A stretch of 64,000 nt of DNA, from the NCBI GenBank assembly GCA_944472135.2, contig OX235262.1, positions 67,518,887-67,582,886 on the forward strand, read 5' to 3'. The DNA comes from Trichobilharzia regenti. Its lineage: Eukaryota; Platyhelminthes; Trematoda; Strigeidida; Schistosomatidae. A program made the translations under genes and the position numbers. Below the pieces are notes generated by a model. The model was given only the letters and a program-made list of their open reading frames with translations, did no database searches and had not been told where the DNA came from. Below, one piece after another: positions 27,701 through 42,700 of this stretch (position 1 is its first letter; each line of letters begins with the position of its first letter).

Positions 27701-30700
27701 TACAGCAATTATTATTATATCCTTTAATTCCTAGAGGAACATAGAGCTTCAGCTGTGCCTCCATTGCCTTCGGTTTCCTGCCAACTTTTCACCCCACTCC
27801 AAGTCTGCCCAAATGCTTTCATCTCCTCTTCACATGACCTCCTCCAAGTCACCCTTGCACCGACGACCAACTCGCCGCTTCCCCTTCGGGTTCCATTCGA
27901 GCGATGGCTTGTCTAGTGATGTCACTTGATGGTTTCTTCACGGTATGACCAGCCAATCCATCTCCATTTCTTCCTGCCTATTTGTTTCACAATCGGTTCC
28001 TGCTGCGTTGGTTCGCTCATTGCCAGAGATCCCACCCTGTTGCTGATCTTTTCTGGCCGGCCATCTGATCTTGAGTATTGAGCGAAGACAACTGTTTATG
28101 AAGGTCTGAAGTTTGTTTGAGATGCTCTTTATGACATGCTAAGTCTCTGATCCGTATAGTAGTAATGACTTTACATTGGAGTTGGAAATCCGGATGTTAT
28201 TTTTGATGGTGAGTGCTGTTGACCTCCACACAGACTTAAGAGTAATGAAAGCTTGTCTTGCTTTTCCGATTCTGGATTTGATATCCTCATCAGTTCCATC
28301 CGCCTGTATTTGAAACGATGCTTCCCAGGTCGGTAGGTAAAGCAGGTTGTTTATTTCAGGTTCCTCCCATTTATGCTGGCTGATTTTCGTTTGTTGTTGT
28401 TGGTGTTGGTGTTGGCCAGGAATCTTCATCACCTCTGCTTTATCTATGTTCACTTGAAGTCCTATCTTCTCTGGATGCTTCTTCTGCCAACTTGTTGCTT
28501 TTCACTTGCATATCTTCCAGTTTATGGGAAATCAGACATATGCCATCATCGGCGAAGTCCAGATCCTCCAAGTTTTTTGTGTGAGTCCATTTTTATGCCT
28601 GTTTCCTCATTGCCCACTGTCTGTCGCATTATTCAATCTACTGCAATCAGGAAAATCATTTGCGACAGTAGGCAGTCTTGCCTCACTCCCGTCCTCACTT
28701 AGAATTATTCAGTAAATTTCCAGTTGTGTATTACTTGGCATGCAGCATTGTCGTACAATTGTTGGATGAGATGTATAATCGTCGATGGCACCCCGTAGTA
28801 GCAAAGTAGTTGTCAAATGACCTCTCGATCGACGCTGTCTGTCGAAGGCCTTTTCAAAGTCGATGAATTTGAAATAGAGAGATGACTGCCATTCCAAGCT
28901 TCGTTCAATGATGATCCGTAGAGTGGCGATTTGATCAATACATGACTTGTTTCTCCTGAATTAAGCTTGTTCCGGTCGACGTTTTTCATCCAGGGCTTGC
29001 TTGACTCTTGACCAGGATGATGCCCCTGGTATTTTACTTGGGATGGACAGGAGCATAATTCCGTGCCAGTTCTTGCATTGACTTCAGTCTCCTTCCTTGG
29101 TAGTTTGAATAAGTATCCTTTCTTGCAATCCTCGGGTACTTTTCCCTCTTTCCACACCTTCTCCAGCAATGACGTCATCAAGTCCGCTGTTGTCTCTGCG
29201 TCCATTTTCAATGCTTCTTCTGAGACTCCATCTCGTTCTGCTGGTTTTCCAGCTTTTAGCATCTTGATTGCATTCATGACTTCTGATTTCGTTGGAGGGT
29301 CGATGTTCACTGGTTTGGATGCTTTAGTGAATAATCGTTTAAATATATTTTCCTATGTGAAATCTTTTACTTCTGAACTTATAAAATCTATTACTTAGTA
29401 TCTAAAGCTCTATTATTAAGATTAATAACTCAGCTATGAATCTTCCTGAGGTGTAATTTATGTTCAGCATAGTTCCTTTTTGTCTGATAACCTCATGACA
29501 AAAAGAAAATCCCACTCGGAACCAATGAGTGGGTTGTCAATGCGTGGGTGACATGGAGGAGATCGTGAGAGTTGGAGAAGATGAGAGATTATAGGCAATC
29601 GTGGAGCAAGCCAGGTGAAGAGGACAACAGAGAATAGAACAAAGTGGAGATGTGCTGTTGAGGCCGTATGTTCCACTCGGGACCCATAGGAATAATAATG
29701 TAATAAAACTATAGTTACTCAACGACTATTAATATGATATTATTCACTCACATGCGAAACTGTTCTATCCATCCAATTTCTGAATCATTATCTTCGATAA
29801 TTTCAACTGGAATCACACCGAAAAGAGCAATTAAAAGAATAAAAGGAAATGCGAAATCTAATTTTATTTCCACTGTTACTTGATCTATTTCAAAGTTTCT
29901 TTTTTTTGTCCTGTCCTGTAGAAAAATATTTTTATTTTTATTATGTGAAATCAAACTTCTCTTTGATGTCAAAAAAAAACTATTCTGTTTAGTTCGTAAA
30001 ACAGAATCTCATCTTTCATTTCGTGATGGATTGAATTAACATTTATATTCTTATCGACTGACACTTAACACTTTTTTTCACAATTTCTTCTTTGAACCTA
30101 AAAAGCACTTACCGAAGACATGATAGATGATGGACGCTTGATAAGTGTTCAAAACAAAATGAACTTTCTACATTCATTATGAAAATGAATACTGATTAAT
30201 AAAAACAAAGGCAACTTAATTCAAACTAGTCCTTTGAATTTTTGTTGATATAGAACTCTGTGATGGAAATCAGCTTCTCAGCGTAATATCTGTTGATTTG
30301 AGTTGACAAGGTTTTTGTAACAAAAGCGACATTATGAATGATTATAACCTAATGACTTGCGAAATATTAAGTTAGACGTATTGGTAATATCAGTCCATCT
30401 TTCAAATAGGGACTTTTCCAGTGAAACATACTACGCTTGTGAAACCTTTATCAGACTTTTTACTTTTTTGAGGGGATGGACGCTTTAATACCTAAATCTG
30501 AATATATTTTCAGTTCAAGTGACTTGGATTATAGGCTGGAGGTGAGGTTTGTTTACAGAATCCCAACCATTGTCTTCACTTTTGGTGTCAGTGTATGGTA
30601 TGTTGTTCTCTTTGAAAGAAAGGTCTCTTAATACTAACCAGGGAAACTCTTCTAGATTGCGATCAGGTGAATATTGTGGTCATCAAGATATTTACTAAGA

Positions 30701-33700
30701 TCTGACTGAAAAGGGTAATGTATTTTAATTTTTTTGAGATATCAAGAGAAGCCTGTCAATAAGAATCCAAGAACTTGACGTGGGTTCGAATCTCAGAAGG
30801 GAGATGAATTCCTTCAAGGTTGCAGACACGCTTTGCTGACGAGTGCCAACTAGCACGAAACCTAGGTCCAAGGCTTCCCGCCGATTGCCTCCAACCATCT
30901 AATACCGTCAAACTCGGTCTCCAGTTGAATGACATGCATTCTGAAGACATTTTCGCATCCCTAAGGAAACCGATGTTTCATTCCTCTGAAATTCACACAT
31001 ATACCTTATGGATGAATGCTGGCAAATAATAAACTCTAATCCACCGCATACTCTGAGTCAACGTCTATCAAAGTTTAATGCTCCTCTCTATATTTTACTG
31101 TTTTTTTGTCATTCAGCCCTCTTGTTGGTCCATCCTTTTGATACAGTTTCAGTGGTTTAGGACAAAAGTTAAGTCAGTTTATTCAGACATTAGTTAGACA
31201 TGAGAAAAATCTCTTTGTCACATTCAAATGAATATCATTCAACAGTATCTGAGATCTAATACTTTAACTCAAACTAACAAAGACGTCAACCTCATTTATT
31301 TTACAATGAATATATGAGAATGTATACACCAGTGCTATACAGTTAAACATACTTGGTCTAATGAAACATATAGCTTCTGTATGATTACCAATCTTTGTTT
31401 TATTCTCTGAATCATGAAGTTCTACGAAAAAGTACTTTTGACTCTAAAAAAAAGAACAAGAACACAAGAAGAATAAAAGACATTCAGTTATTCCGATCTG
31501 TAAATGCTCTGAGTCACAAGCTTAATTTCTAGTGGACTATTTGAAATGTAAGGGAATCAGAGGTTCCCACTTTCACATCGTTAAGTATTCTGAATAAATC
31601 AATCTATCAAGGGAAAGTTTTTAACTGTTTAAAATAGGAATGTTATATTGAATGTGGAATTTTTTGCATTCGTTGTTTTTCTCATTCAGTAATTTATGAA
31701 TACAATTCAGTTCAAACGTTCACAAAGAATATCATTTCGCAAGTTTCATTCTCCAATACTGCACAGTTCAAGTGGTATACCGTTAGGTAAACTAAATTTA
31801 TGTTTGCAGGACTGTTGTTGATTGCATACACTACTGGCAGTTTTCATTCAGCAACCTCTCAGAGACTTTGAGAAAGTTATTGAAGTGTAATATAAACGGC
31901 ATCAATTAAAAGTGTTCTGGAATTCTTCTAGTTAGGAACAACAGTAAGCTTTAAAAGCAAAATGAGGACATGGTTCAGAAGTACATAGTACGATTACAAA
32001 AAACACCACTCGATGAAGGTCATCTTTGAAAGAAATGTTTAGGAGATATCTTCACTTCACGACTTGACAACTAGGAGAAAGACTGACAGATGATTGTTTG
32101 CTTAAATTATTATGGTGTTTGCTACGGTATGTACTGAGTTAGAGTCCTAGGGGGAACAGAATCACTCTCTGAAATGAAAGTATATTACGATGATAGGTCC
32201 CAAATATGACGAAGACCACGACATGGATTTCACTGCTGAACATCAATGACCACAGATCAGCAGGTGTTGAGTCCTTTCAGTTAATTTCTTCTGGCTCTAC
32301 ACAGTAAGTTACTGCCGGTATTAATCAAGTCAGGTAAGATAACAGTTATTAGCTTATGACACTGGCTGATGGTTGTGCTATATATATATATATATATATA
32401 TGAATAAGCAGAAGTTGAAATTCGTGGACCATTGGATCAGGTCACAAAGGCTAAATGATTTACGAGCTGATTTGTAACTGGTAGGTCATGGGTTCAAACG
32501 CCACTGAGTGCCTCCTGCTGATAAGCCCCAAATAATGACGACACGGGTGCACAGCACTCTCTGGTTTCCCGATAGTTCTGTAACTGAAGTCACCTCCTGA
32601 TCAAGCGTGTACACATTACGAATCATTTCTCTTCAAAAGTTACTTCAAAACCAAATAATACCATCTAATTATAGTACACCTGATATATCTGTTGATAAAC
32701 AGAATTACTTAAGTCTCGAAAGCAATTAAATGACACGTAATTCACACCCATCTTTAAAGCATTTTCAAATCCCTAAGGTAACTGATGTTTCATACCTCTG
32801 AATTTTAAAACATGAAATCAAACATATACACCTAATTGATGAATGCTGACAAAGAATAAATTCTAGCATACTGTCAGTTAATATCTATCAAAGCCTAATG
32901 CTCCTCTTTGTATTTTATGCGGTCAGAATGAACTCACTTCAATGATATCCACTTATTCTGCATAATTTTGGTGAATACAAATATTTTCAAAAGTTGGTTT
33001 GTAAGGTTTAAGTTTGTTTTTTCCTCTTATACCACGGACTGATATAAGTTAGAAATGCATTGAAAACCAGCAAGGATTACTGGAAAGCTGTTTCATCCTT
33101 GTTTGCGAATCGTCGGCAGTACGCACCCACCACCAACGGAGTTTGAATCCAAGACCTTCCGGTTACCAGGAAAGTTCGTAGACCATTCAGCCACAGAGAC
33201 ACCACTCAATGGCCAGCGCATGGATTCTAAATTCTACCAATTCGTGATGTATTTATCGCCACCGCCAACCAGTGTCATCGGCGGGAACTCCATCCTCACT
33301 TCCTACTAGGTGCACCTCACTGGTCATGACTAATCACCAGAACTCCAGGAAACTCTGGATGCATACGGATGATAATTCTCAAACAAGGATGAAACAGCAG
33401 CTGTCCAGCACTACTTGCTGGTTTTCAATCGTTCTCTAACTGATATCAATCTGTGGTCAATCTCGCAACACAATTATGTATATCTGCACTAATATCATCA
33501 AATCATTATTTTGAAATCTTCCACCTGAAACTATCATGTAATCTTAACCCTTCAGTGATATAGCGCTTATATTAATGCAGTCACTGTAAATTGACTGTGC
33601 ATTACTGTTTCATAACAACAAATGGAATTAGTATGAAGGTTAGTTATTAGTTGAATGAAATATAAAATTCTGAATATACAATGATCTTAGAGACAGATAT

Positions 33701-36700
33701 TTACTGATTGTTCTACAAAACATTTTCCTACGTGTTACTGAATACGTGTATGTAGTCAATTTCTACACATACCTGTGTCCCTTCTTCTCACTTTGCAACT
33801 GACTGCTTGATCTTAGACTGTTCATAGGAAACGTGTTTATTCAGTTGGATTCTTTTGGACACATTTTTGATCCCTACCTTGTTGTAAATATTCTCATGTA
33901 CTCTCAGGTAATTTATTATTGTGTCTGATCAGTTATTTCTGTTGTACAATACATATTTTATACCTGAAAAACTTCTGGACAGTATAGCTACCGGAAAGCA
34001 TTGTTGAGGTACTTTTATATTTTTGTTATGAGTCACTATTGTAGAGTAGTACGACAGATTCTGTAACTCAAATTGTATTTTCCAGATTACTGAAATAGAA
34101 TTTTGGATTGTATACTACTCGAAGAAGTTGGACAGAAGAACCCATCTAGTGGTTAGTACGTTAAAAACCGAAATATTTGAATTTTACTTTCATATACTTG
34201 GTTCCTTTCATAATTTTCAATAAAGAAAGACCAAATTTGCATAACAAAATGGTATCATTCTATTTCACAGGTGACCGTTTTCACAAATGTACCAGAAATC
34301 GAAACAATCGACATCAATTGTAAACAAACAGACCTATTGACAATACCGGAATCAGAGGTGAAGCATCTACTACTTCTCTTCACAAAAGACATCCAAGTCA
34401 AATTTAACAGCCAATTTTACGAACAAATCGATGGGGTCGCCATGAGTTCACCTTTGGGACTTATTCTGGTCGATGTCTTCATGGGTTATGCTTAACAGAC
34501 GTAATTAAGTTCTGATATTAATGAAACAACATATTATCGCAAGATATGTCGATGATACGTTTGTTTTTTGTAACGACATGAGTCGGGCATCTGTATTATT
34601 TGACCATCTCAATGAAATCTACCCAAACATTAAATTCACCATGGAATATGAACATAGTGATGAGTTCAATTTCCCGCAAATTAATGTAAGAAGAAGCAAC
34701 GATGGTATGGTTGAAAAATCAATCTACAGAAAAGTAACCTGGACCAGATGATATCTTCACTACAACAGCTTTCATCCTATTAGCTACAAGCGTGGATTGG
34801 AAAGGACACTTTACGACAGAATCAGGAATTTATGTTCGCGCAATGAGGTGGAAGAAGAATCAAACTTTGCTGAAAAAAAAATCAAAGGAAAACTGGTATT
34901 TAAACGCATTTATCCAAAATACAGCAAAGAAAAAGATGAGAAAATGAGACATCGAACTATTGAAAATAAGAGAGTGTTCATTTATCTTCCATTCAAAGAA
35001 GAAGCAGTATCGAAGACGAATGACAAGAGAATAAAAGAAGTAATAAAAAGATGCTTCTCTACAGCTAAGCTCGTAGCACTATACATCACCATAGGCCCTA
35101 AAAGCCAGACCAAACTGAATGAGCACCCTGCAACTGCGTTTATAAATTCATCTACTCTTGTGGGAACAAGTGCTTTGGGCGGACAAAAAGAAGGGCTTCG
35201 ATTTAGTACTCAGAGCATATCCCAGGAAACTAAAAGGAAGCAGATATTTACAAAGTGCAATCATCAGACACCTTGTACATACGGGTCGTTTCGTCGAGAT
35301 TTCTAAATCTTTCAAAATATTAAGCATACAAAGGACAGAGAATCTACTACGATTTGCTGAAGCATTCGCATTCAAACCAAATTTATGCACACAGAAAGAT
35401 ATTGTAATCAATCTCCCACTCCCTTGTCAACTCTATTCTGATTACATTGATTAGTCATCCATATCAGTGATTTCAACTCTCTGAGCAAGTTTTCAACTGT
35501 GAGTTCTTATGTAAACCTACATTGCTAACAATGTTTATTAGATTTTTCTGTTTTCTATCTTCTCCACAACCCTCGTTTTCTATTTTGAAAGCGTATAAAT
35601 TGACGGTAACTTATACTAAAATTGTAGTGCTGCCTGTATTTCGGATGCATTGATTTCATAATGTTTTCTTTACTACTGTTCAAACATTGAAGTATGTTAA
35701 TATCGTTACTTATGACCATTGTAATTCCAGGTAGTTTGCAGCTGACGATAACCTGTGAAATAGAATGATACCGTCTTATACTGCAAAGCTGATCTTTCAA
35801 TCTTCATTGAATTTTGGTTTTCACAAAGAATAGCACTGTTTTGATTGCGTTGGCTTACTTCATAGCATTAGGCTTGATTACTGATGTCATGTAGTTAAAG
35901 TTTACCTGGAAACCTAACCCTCCATTAAAATTGAATTTAAACGAAGTGATATCTTTTGATAGTGTACCAGAAGTCGTTGTTAGTTTTCTATCAGTTACTT
36001 TTATAAATATTCAACATATAAAAATTGAAGATTCTCCAGAAAGTGGTCTGGGTACCAGCTTGTTTCTCTTGCATCATAAAAGGTAAATGAGATGGATATT
36101 GCTTACTGCGTTTTGGCTTCTCTCAGTGAGTGAGAAAGTGAGTCAGGAATCAAATGAAGTAACAAACTAAATGTCGTATTTTTAAAAGACCAATAACAAA
36201 ACTGAATTTACTGAATTCTGTATGAATTATATTTTAGTTTGACTATCTCTGAAAATTCTCCAACACGAATCTATGTCAGTCAGCTAAGAATGCTCAAGGA
36301 GGAAGATAGTGGCTGGGTTTGAGAAACATATACGTCAATGTTGATGAACATTGTGTAGTTTGTTCATTCTAATTGGTCTCCAATGGCAGGTGACGAGTAG
36401 GCTGTCACTGCTTAATCGTGTACTAGTTGACAGAAAATTGGAGAAATACGATCAGAAACTTTAGCACAGAATAACCAATGTAAATATGTTTCGTTATCGC
36501 TGGAAAAATAAATTGTGTTGCCCAAACGTTTTCTGTTGTTCCGAGATTTTTAAGAAATCGTGTATAATTTCTAAAAATCATTATCGAATGGAATTTGGAA
36601 CACTTTACAGACAATGATTAACAACTCTAAAATGTCACAGAGAAATGAAGCTTTTTTAAAAATTTAAAAGGAAGACGAATTACTTTTGAAGTAACGACGG

Positions 36701-39700
36701 TAATATTTCTTCATAACCAGTCTTATAATCCAGTTAAAAACCTTATTTCAAGTACTTTGAAGGTAATAGAATAAACAATCGTTCAGGGTGAAAACAAAAC
36801 TACTTGATATCTCTGTATAAACATACCTCTCTGTCTGGTTTTATTTTAATCTCAATTGCTTTTCTCTTTTCACCAATATTGAATAAGACATTCTCATCAA
36901 TGGCTTCATAATCTCCAGACTGACAGTGATCTTCTTTCCAACCTTTCGCATTACCATCTCTAGTTGATAAAAGAGTGTTTATTAAAGCGAAAATACAAAT
37001 ATGATATATCTGTTCATGACGCAACATTACTTAAATATTTACGCATCAACAGACTGAGTAACTATACTGTAAAACACTAACATGAGAATAGAACTTGAGC
37101 AGTGTGGTACAGTATAACTCCATTATGGATCAAATTTATTTTGATAAAGTCTCACAGTGTTAGATAGTAATAATATTTACGGATGACGTTCCGAGTACAA
37201 TTTATTGCTCATAATCATATCAAGTTACTCACACAACTTCCAAACTTCAATCAGATAATTCCATTACTTTTCATCTATTGATCTGGTTGGTAACTGTATT
37301 TTCCATATCTCTGCAGTTGGTGATTGGTTATTCCTATTGTAGGTGAAGCTCCTGAAACCTCTGCATAACGAGTTGGTAGAACATAGTGTGAATGAGAGTT
37401 TTGAATTTATCGAAAACATAATAGATCTTAATGTGAATAACAAGTTTATGATGTCTTTTGATGTATCCACCTTGTTCACCAATGTATCCTTGATGGAGAA
37501 GCTGGATTTTATGTGTGATGAGATTGCTAAGAGAAACATAGACATTGGCATTTCTGTATCCACTATGCAGGAACTGATTTAAAGATGCTCAACGAGTGTT
37601 CATTTCTTATTCAATAAGGAATAGTATAGACAAACTGATGGTGGGGCTAAGGGTTCCCCATTAGGTCCACTCCAAGCTTATGTTTTCCTTCCTAAGTTAA
37701 AGGATAGCTCGCTGAAGGGTGTAGTTAATGAGTTGGAATTCTACGGTTAATTTATAGATGATACATTTCTGGTTATGAAAAACAGCGATGAAGCAATGAA
37801 CATCCTCGACAAGTTCAATGATGCGCATTCAGCAATAAACTCCACCAAAGAGAAAGAAAGTAATGACAGTATCTCATTTCTGGACGTCTTCCTGGCCAGG
37901 AAAGAAGATGGCACACTAAGAAGGAGTGTGCATAGAAAACCTACAACAACAGGTCAATACACTCACTTTCTGAGCTTTGCACCTTTGAAATTTAGAGATA
38001 ACATGGTAGTGTCTGGTTCATGGAGCTAAGATAATCTGTTCAAACGACTCCATCAATGAGGAGCTTAAGATTATGAGAGAATTTCTTAGTAGAAATGGTT
38101 ATCCAGATAAGTTAATTGAGAAAAATATGAATTTAGCACCAAGGAGAGCCGAAATGGCAACAGCTGCGATAAAGCCATTGTTCATAAATCTGCAGTTCCT
38201 CAGTGACAACATCGGCGAAATAGCAACAGGGCACCTAAAGTATGCGGTTAAAAGAGCTTTCAGTGCATCAGAGGCACGTTGTCTCTTCGCCATCACCCCT
38301 ATTTTACGTTCGAGAAATAAGGATAAAATATCCAAATTCACCTCATCGATATGTATCTACCAGTTTGACTGCAGCCTCGGAACTAGCTACATTGGTCGAA
38401 CAATTAGGCAGGTTCACTGTCGTATTTCCAAAGAGTATCTCGCATGGTTAAGCAAGGGACAAACAAGATCTATTCGTAGCTCTGTTTTAGCACACCTCGT
38501 AAACAGTAAGTATAAAGTTGGTATTAATAAAGCGTTTAAATTTATTTATGGTATTCCGACCAATAGTAATTTTGTTTTACTAGTTCGTCTTCTACGTACA
38601 GCTGAAGCCAAAGGTATCCACCTAAATAAGTTAAACCTGTATGTTCAGAAGAAATTTGTACAGTCACTGTCCTTACCTTGGCCGTCGTTGCGTGGGTATA
38701 TAAACCGGACTACTTCGCCCTTCCCCAAAATTATAATTTCCCTAATTATTTTATTATTTTTCTGACTACTTCATCTTTAATTAAAAGTTACTGTTGTCCA
38801 AATCATCCACATCACTACTTATCCGACTCATCTGTATTGCTGAAGCTTTGGTCTTCGAAGCAGAAAAACCAGATCTCTTTAGACAGAAAAATTTCGTTCA
38901 ACCCCTCCATTTTTCATGGTCTTAATCCCTCTTTGCTAAAATATGGTAGTCACTAATCATATTTTGGCTCAAACTACTTTTCGTTTTGTTTATTCAATTT
39001 GTATACTCTTCCTTTATTATGTCAATTGTAAGTATTACTGTTCCCAGTCTAAATTGTCCCCGGTATTATTTCATTTGTTCCACTTGTCATTCTAGATCAA
39101 TTTTGTTTTGCTACGTTAAATTCTATGTTTTCAAATTTCACACAATGTTACACAATTTTAACCCTCTCCCACGCTATTATGTGGTTGTGTATTAATGCAT
39201 GCAGTTCAACTGCTGAGGTTTCTTTTCGAAATTACTTATCTTTATGGGTCAGTCCTTCTAACCTTAACTAAATTCGTATGTTCTGGCAGTCTGACTACCC
39301 CTATATAGTTGACCTTACAGTCACTGCAAGGTTTTTGAATTTTAATATTTTGTCTAATTGGATCAGCAGGGTCCTTTGACCTACAGACCATGTTCTACCT
39401 GAGTGAGTTTGTAGGTTTAAACGCCACTCTAATTCCTGCTTTTAAAGAATCCTACGTAGGGTCTAAGAAGTCCTTTCCTTATTCGATAAAACTGTAGATG
39501 TCTCATACACATAGGCCAAACCAGTAGATGAGGGGTAGTCAGACTGCCAGAACGTACGAATTTGGTTAAGGTCAGAAGGATTGCCCCCACGAAGATAAGT
39601 AATTTAGAAAAAAATCAGCAGCTGCACTGTGTGCATGAACACACAACCACACGATAGGGTGGGAGAGGGTTGAAATCCTAAAAAGTAATATAGTCAGATG

Positions 39701-42700
39701 GATAGAGTGGTTGATTACTGAACCCCTGTTCACCGGATCTACAGCCAACTCATGTAATAGGAATGACCCATCACTGGCTCCAGAGATATGAAAAATACAA
39801 CTAACAATCAAGCCAAGAGATGAAAAATAGTGAAAATATGTAAATCAAGTTAGACATTTGTGTAAGTAACTTGATATGATTATGAACAATAAATTGTCCT
39901 CGCAACATCATCAGTAAATATTATTACTGTATAACACTGTGAGACTTTATCGAAATAAATTTTACCCACAGTGGAATTATGCTGCATACTCTGAGAAATT
40001 CGTTGATCGAATTAAAAAGTAAAGGTTACGTTGATGTTATGTAGCTAGAGATAGTTTTCATAGAGCCGTGGACCTAGGTTTTACCCTTATTGATACTCGC
40101 TAACATGTGTACATCTGCAACCATGATAGGACTGATACCCAGTCAGAGATCTGGATCCGCGTCGCTCAATATCACAGTCACAGACAATGACGTCTGGCTA
40201 CTCTTGGTGATTCAACAAATCCTCTGCTATTTCATGAATAATACTGAAATTTATTATTCAATCAACTACAAGACTTTACTTTTAATTTCATCTTACTATG
40301 GACGGTGACTCCAAACAAGTAGACTTCACCAATAAAAAATGTAATTCATTTTCGTACCATCACTCTGTCTTGTTTCTATACGGGTGCCATGCTGATCTGA
40401 ATTACGAATTCGAGGTTAGAAAACTAACTAACCTTCTTTGCACCGCTAAATAAACCCTTTCCTCCACCCTTACAACAACAACCTTTATTGTTACTGTACT
40501 TCTTATATTTATAATCCTCACAAATTTTTGTTTTTGTTTGTTTATCTTTTCATAATTGTGAACATCATTTAAGCTGTGTCATAACTGTTAGTTTTGCATT
40601 TCCCCTCACCGTACTATATCAGCAGAACATTTGATTCAATAATCTTTAAATACCAAAATTTCCAAACTGAGTCGGCAATACTGTTTGAAACTAACTCACT
40701 GTTATTATTATTATTTTCAATATTCTCAGTTCGTACTTCGAATATTTTTGACTTTATATAGTAAGCGTGGACAAATTCCCCCGGTTAATTTTGTTTTAAT
40801 TTTTGATTTTATTTATATTTTGCCATTACTTCCCCGTTTCTAAAGCTTATGGAAAACTAGTACTTCGTATACTTGACCCTCCCTTAAAAGCTTTGAAGAT
40901 CCCAAACAATTTGCCTATAGACAGGGTAGGAGCACTTTAGACGCTGCTGCCGTCTTACACAACAGTATCGTCTCATCATTATATAAAGGTGCCAAATACG
41001 TCCGCTGCACGTACTTTCGACTCTGTACCTAGATGTCTCTTGCTAAATAAGCTCTGGATGACACAAACTGAGTTTTGGTCACTAACTGGTTGCATTCCTA
41101 CTTCTTTAACAGAATACAGTACACTGTATACAAAGGTAAATCCTCCTCTTCTGTCCTCACTGAAGCTGGTGTCCCCCAGGTGCTGTACTCTCCCCACATC
41201 TCTTTTTTTCTTTCTAAATGACTTACCATCTTCGAATGACATTATTTTTGTCTAATATGCTGACAATCTGACTGTATCTTTGCCTGTCAAGTGTCGAAGT
41301 GACTGCTCTAAACTAAATGGCTTTTTATCAGAAATCAGCCAGTGGTCCAAGAAAAATGGTCTTACCTTAAATCCTCTAAATGTCAAATGGTCAATTTCAC
41401 CGTCAGGCATAAATCTGACCTAAACAAACTGGTTAGCCCTCACGAGGCGTGCAACATAGATGGCACTGAAATAGAAACCAAGTCAGAAATTAAATACCTA
41501 GGCATCATTCTATCTGCTGATCTTTCCTGGTCGTCTCATATCTTGATGATTTCTAAGAAAATATTCCATCTTACCTCCTACATTAAGAAGTTAAGAGATT
41601 CTGGTGTAACCCAACCCTTACTCCTACAATTCATTAACTGCCGTATTCTGCCTATTATTCTCTATTGTTCCCCCTTAGTTTTTCCTGGGCTACTGAACAA
41701 AGAATATACCTTATTACGCAGGATGTTAAACGTTGCCAGCAGGGTGAGAAACGTGCCACTTAACCAGTCTGTTAATATTCTTGTCGATAGCACTTGGACT
41801 CATGTGAAAAATGGGCTAAATCCATTTTATCTAACTCACACCACCCTCTTCATTCACAACTCTCCCCTAGTATCTCATCAGGCGAAACCTGAAGCCTATA
41901 TAGGAAACTATATGCTCGCACTAGTAAGTACAAAAACGCAACCATACCCTACTTAGCTCGTGTTCTCTGTGATAAAGAAAGCATTAGGCGTGATACCTAC
42001 AACTTATTAAATAGTCAGTAGAACAACTGAATTTCGTCTTTCCAACTCATATTATTTATAGGTACAACGTTTTCTTTCTTTCTTTTCCTTTTTTCTCTCT
42101 TTTTTTCTCTGTTATGTACTGCTTTGTTTCTTTCTTCCTTACAAACTCTATTTCAAACATTCTTCTTCGCTCTCTCACACTCTGTATATCTCGACCTTTT
42201 TGCCACCGCTTTCGCCAGTAAATATGCTAGAACCTACTTTCCTAACACCTTCAAACACTCTGTTCAATTTTCGGCTTTGCTACGAACATGCCAAATGTTG
42301 TTGTCATAATGAACTGAGATTACCTTAATCTATGTAGAATTTTATTTATTGATAATGTACCGACTGGATGCAATACTGTAGTTAAATGCTGAGAATTCCA
42401 TTCTGTATCGCAAGTAGTTTTTGGAATAAATTAAATCATTATTATTATTGCTGGTATTTTTTCGTACTACACTCTTCGCAAATTCAGTTTTGATGGTCAG
42501 ATATTAAAACACTTCATTAAAACAAATTTTGTCTAAAAATGAATAAAAAGATGGGTGGCCATCACAAATATGAGAGTTCAGTGACGAGTCTTGTACATTC
42601 TTTTCCTGAATAATACCATTTTTCCATATTTTGCCATCACTGAACATCTGTCTAACTATTTGAGTCAGTAAGCAAGCAATAACGCTTTCGGTTAACTTAT

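Larger units (their letters stand above)
37096..39999. repeat. Inverted repeat arms bracketing a PLE
   Basis: Arm 37096-37242 is the reverse complement of 39859-39999 with scattered differences; both contain GATAAAGTCTCACAGTGTTA on one strand. The enclosed 2.6 kb holds a PLE and, at 39150-39670, a second smaller palindrome. Confidence 0.72.
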
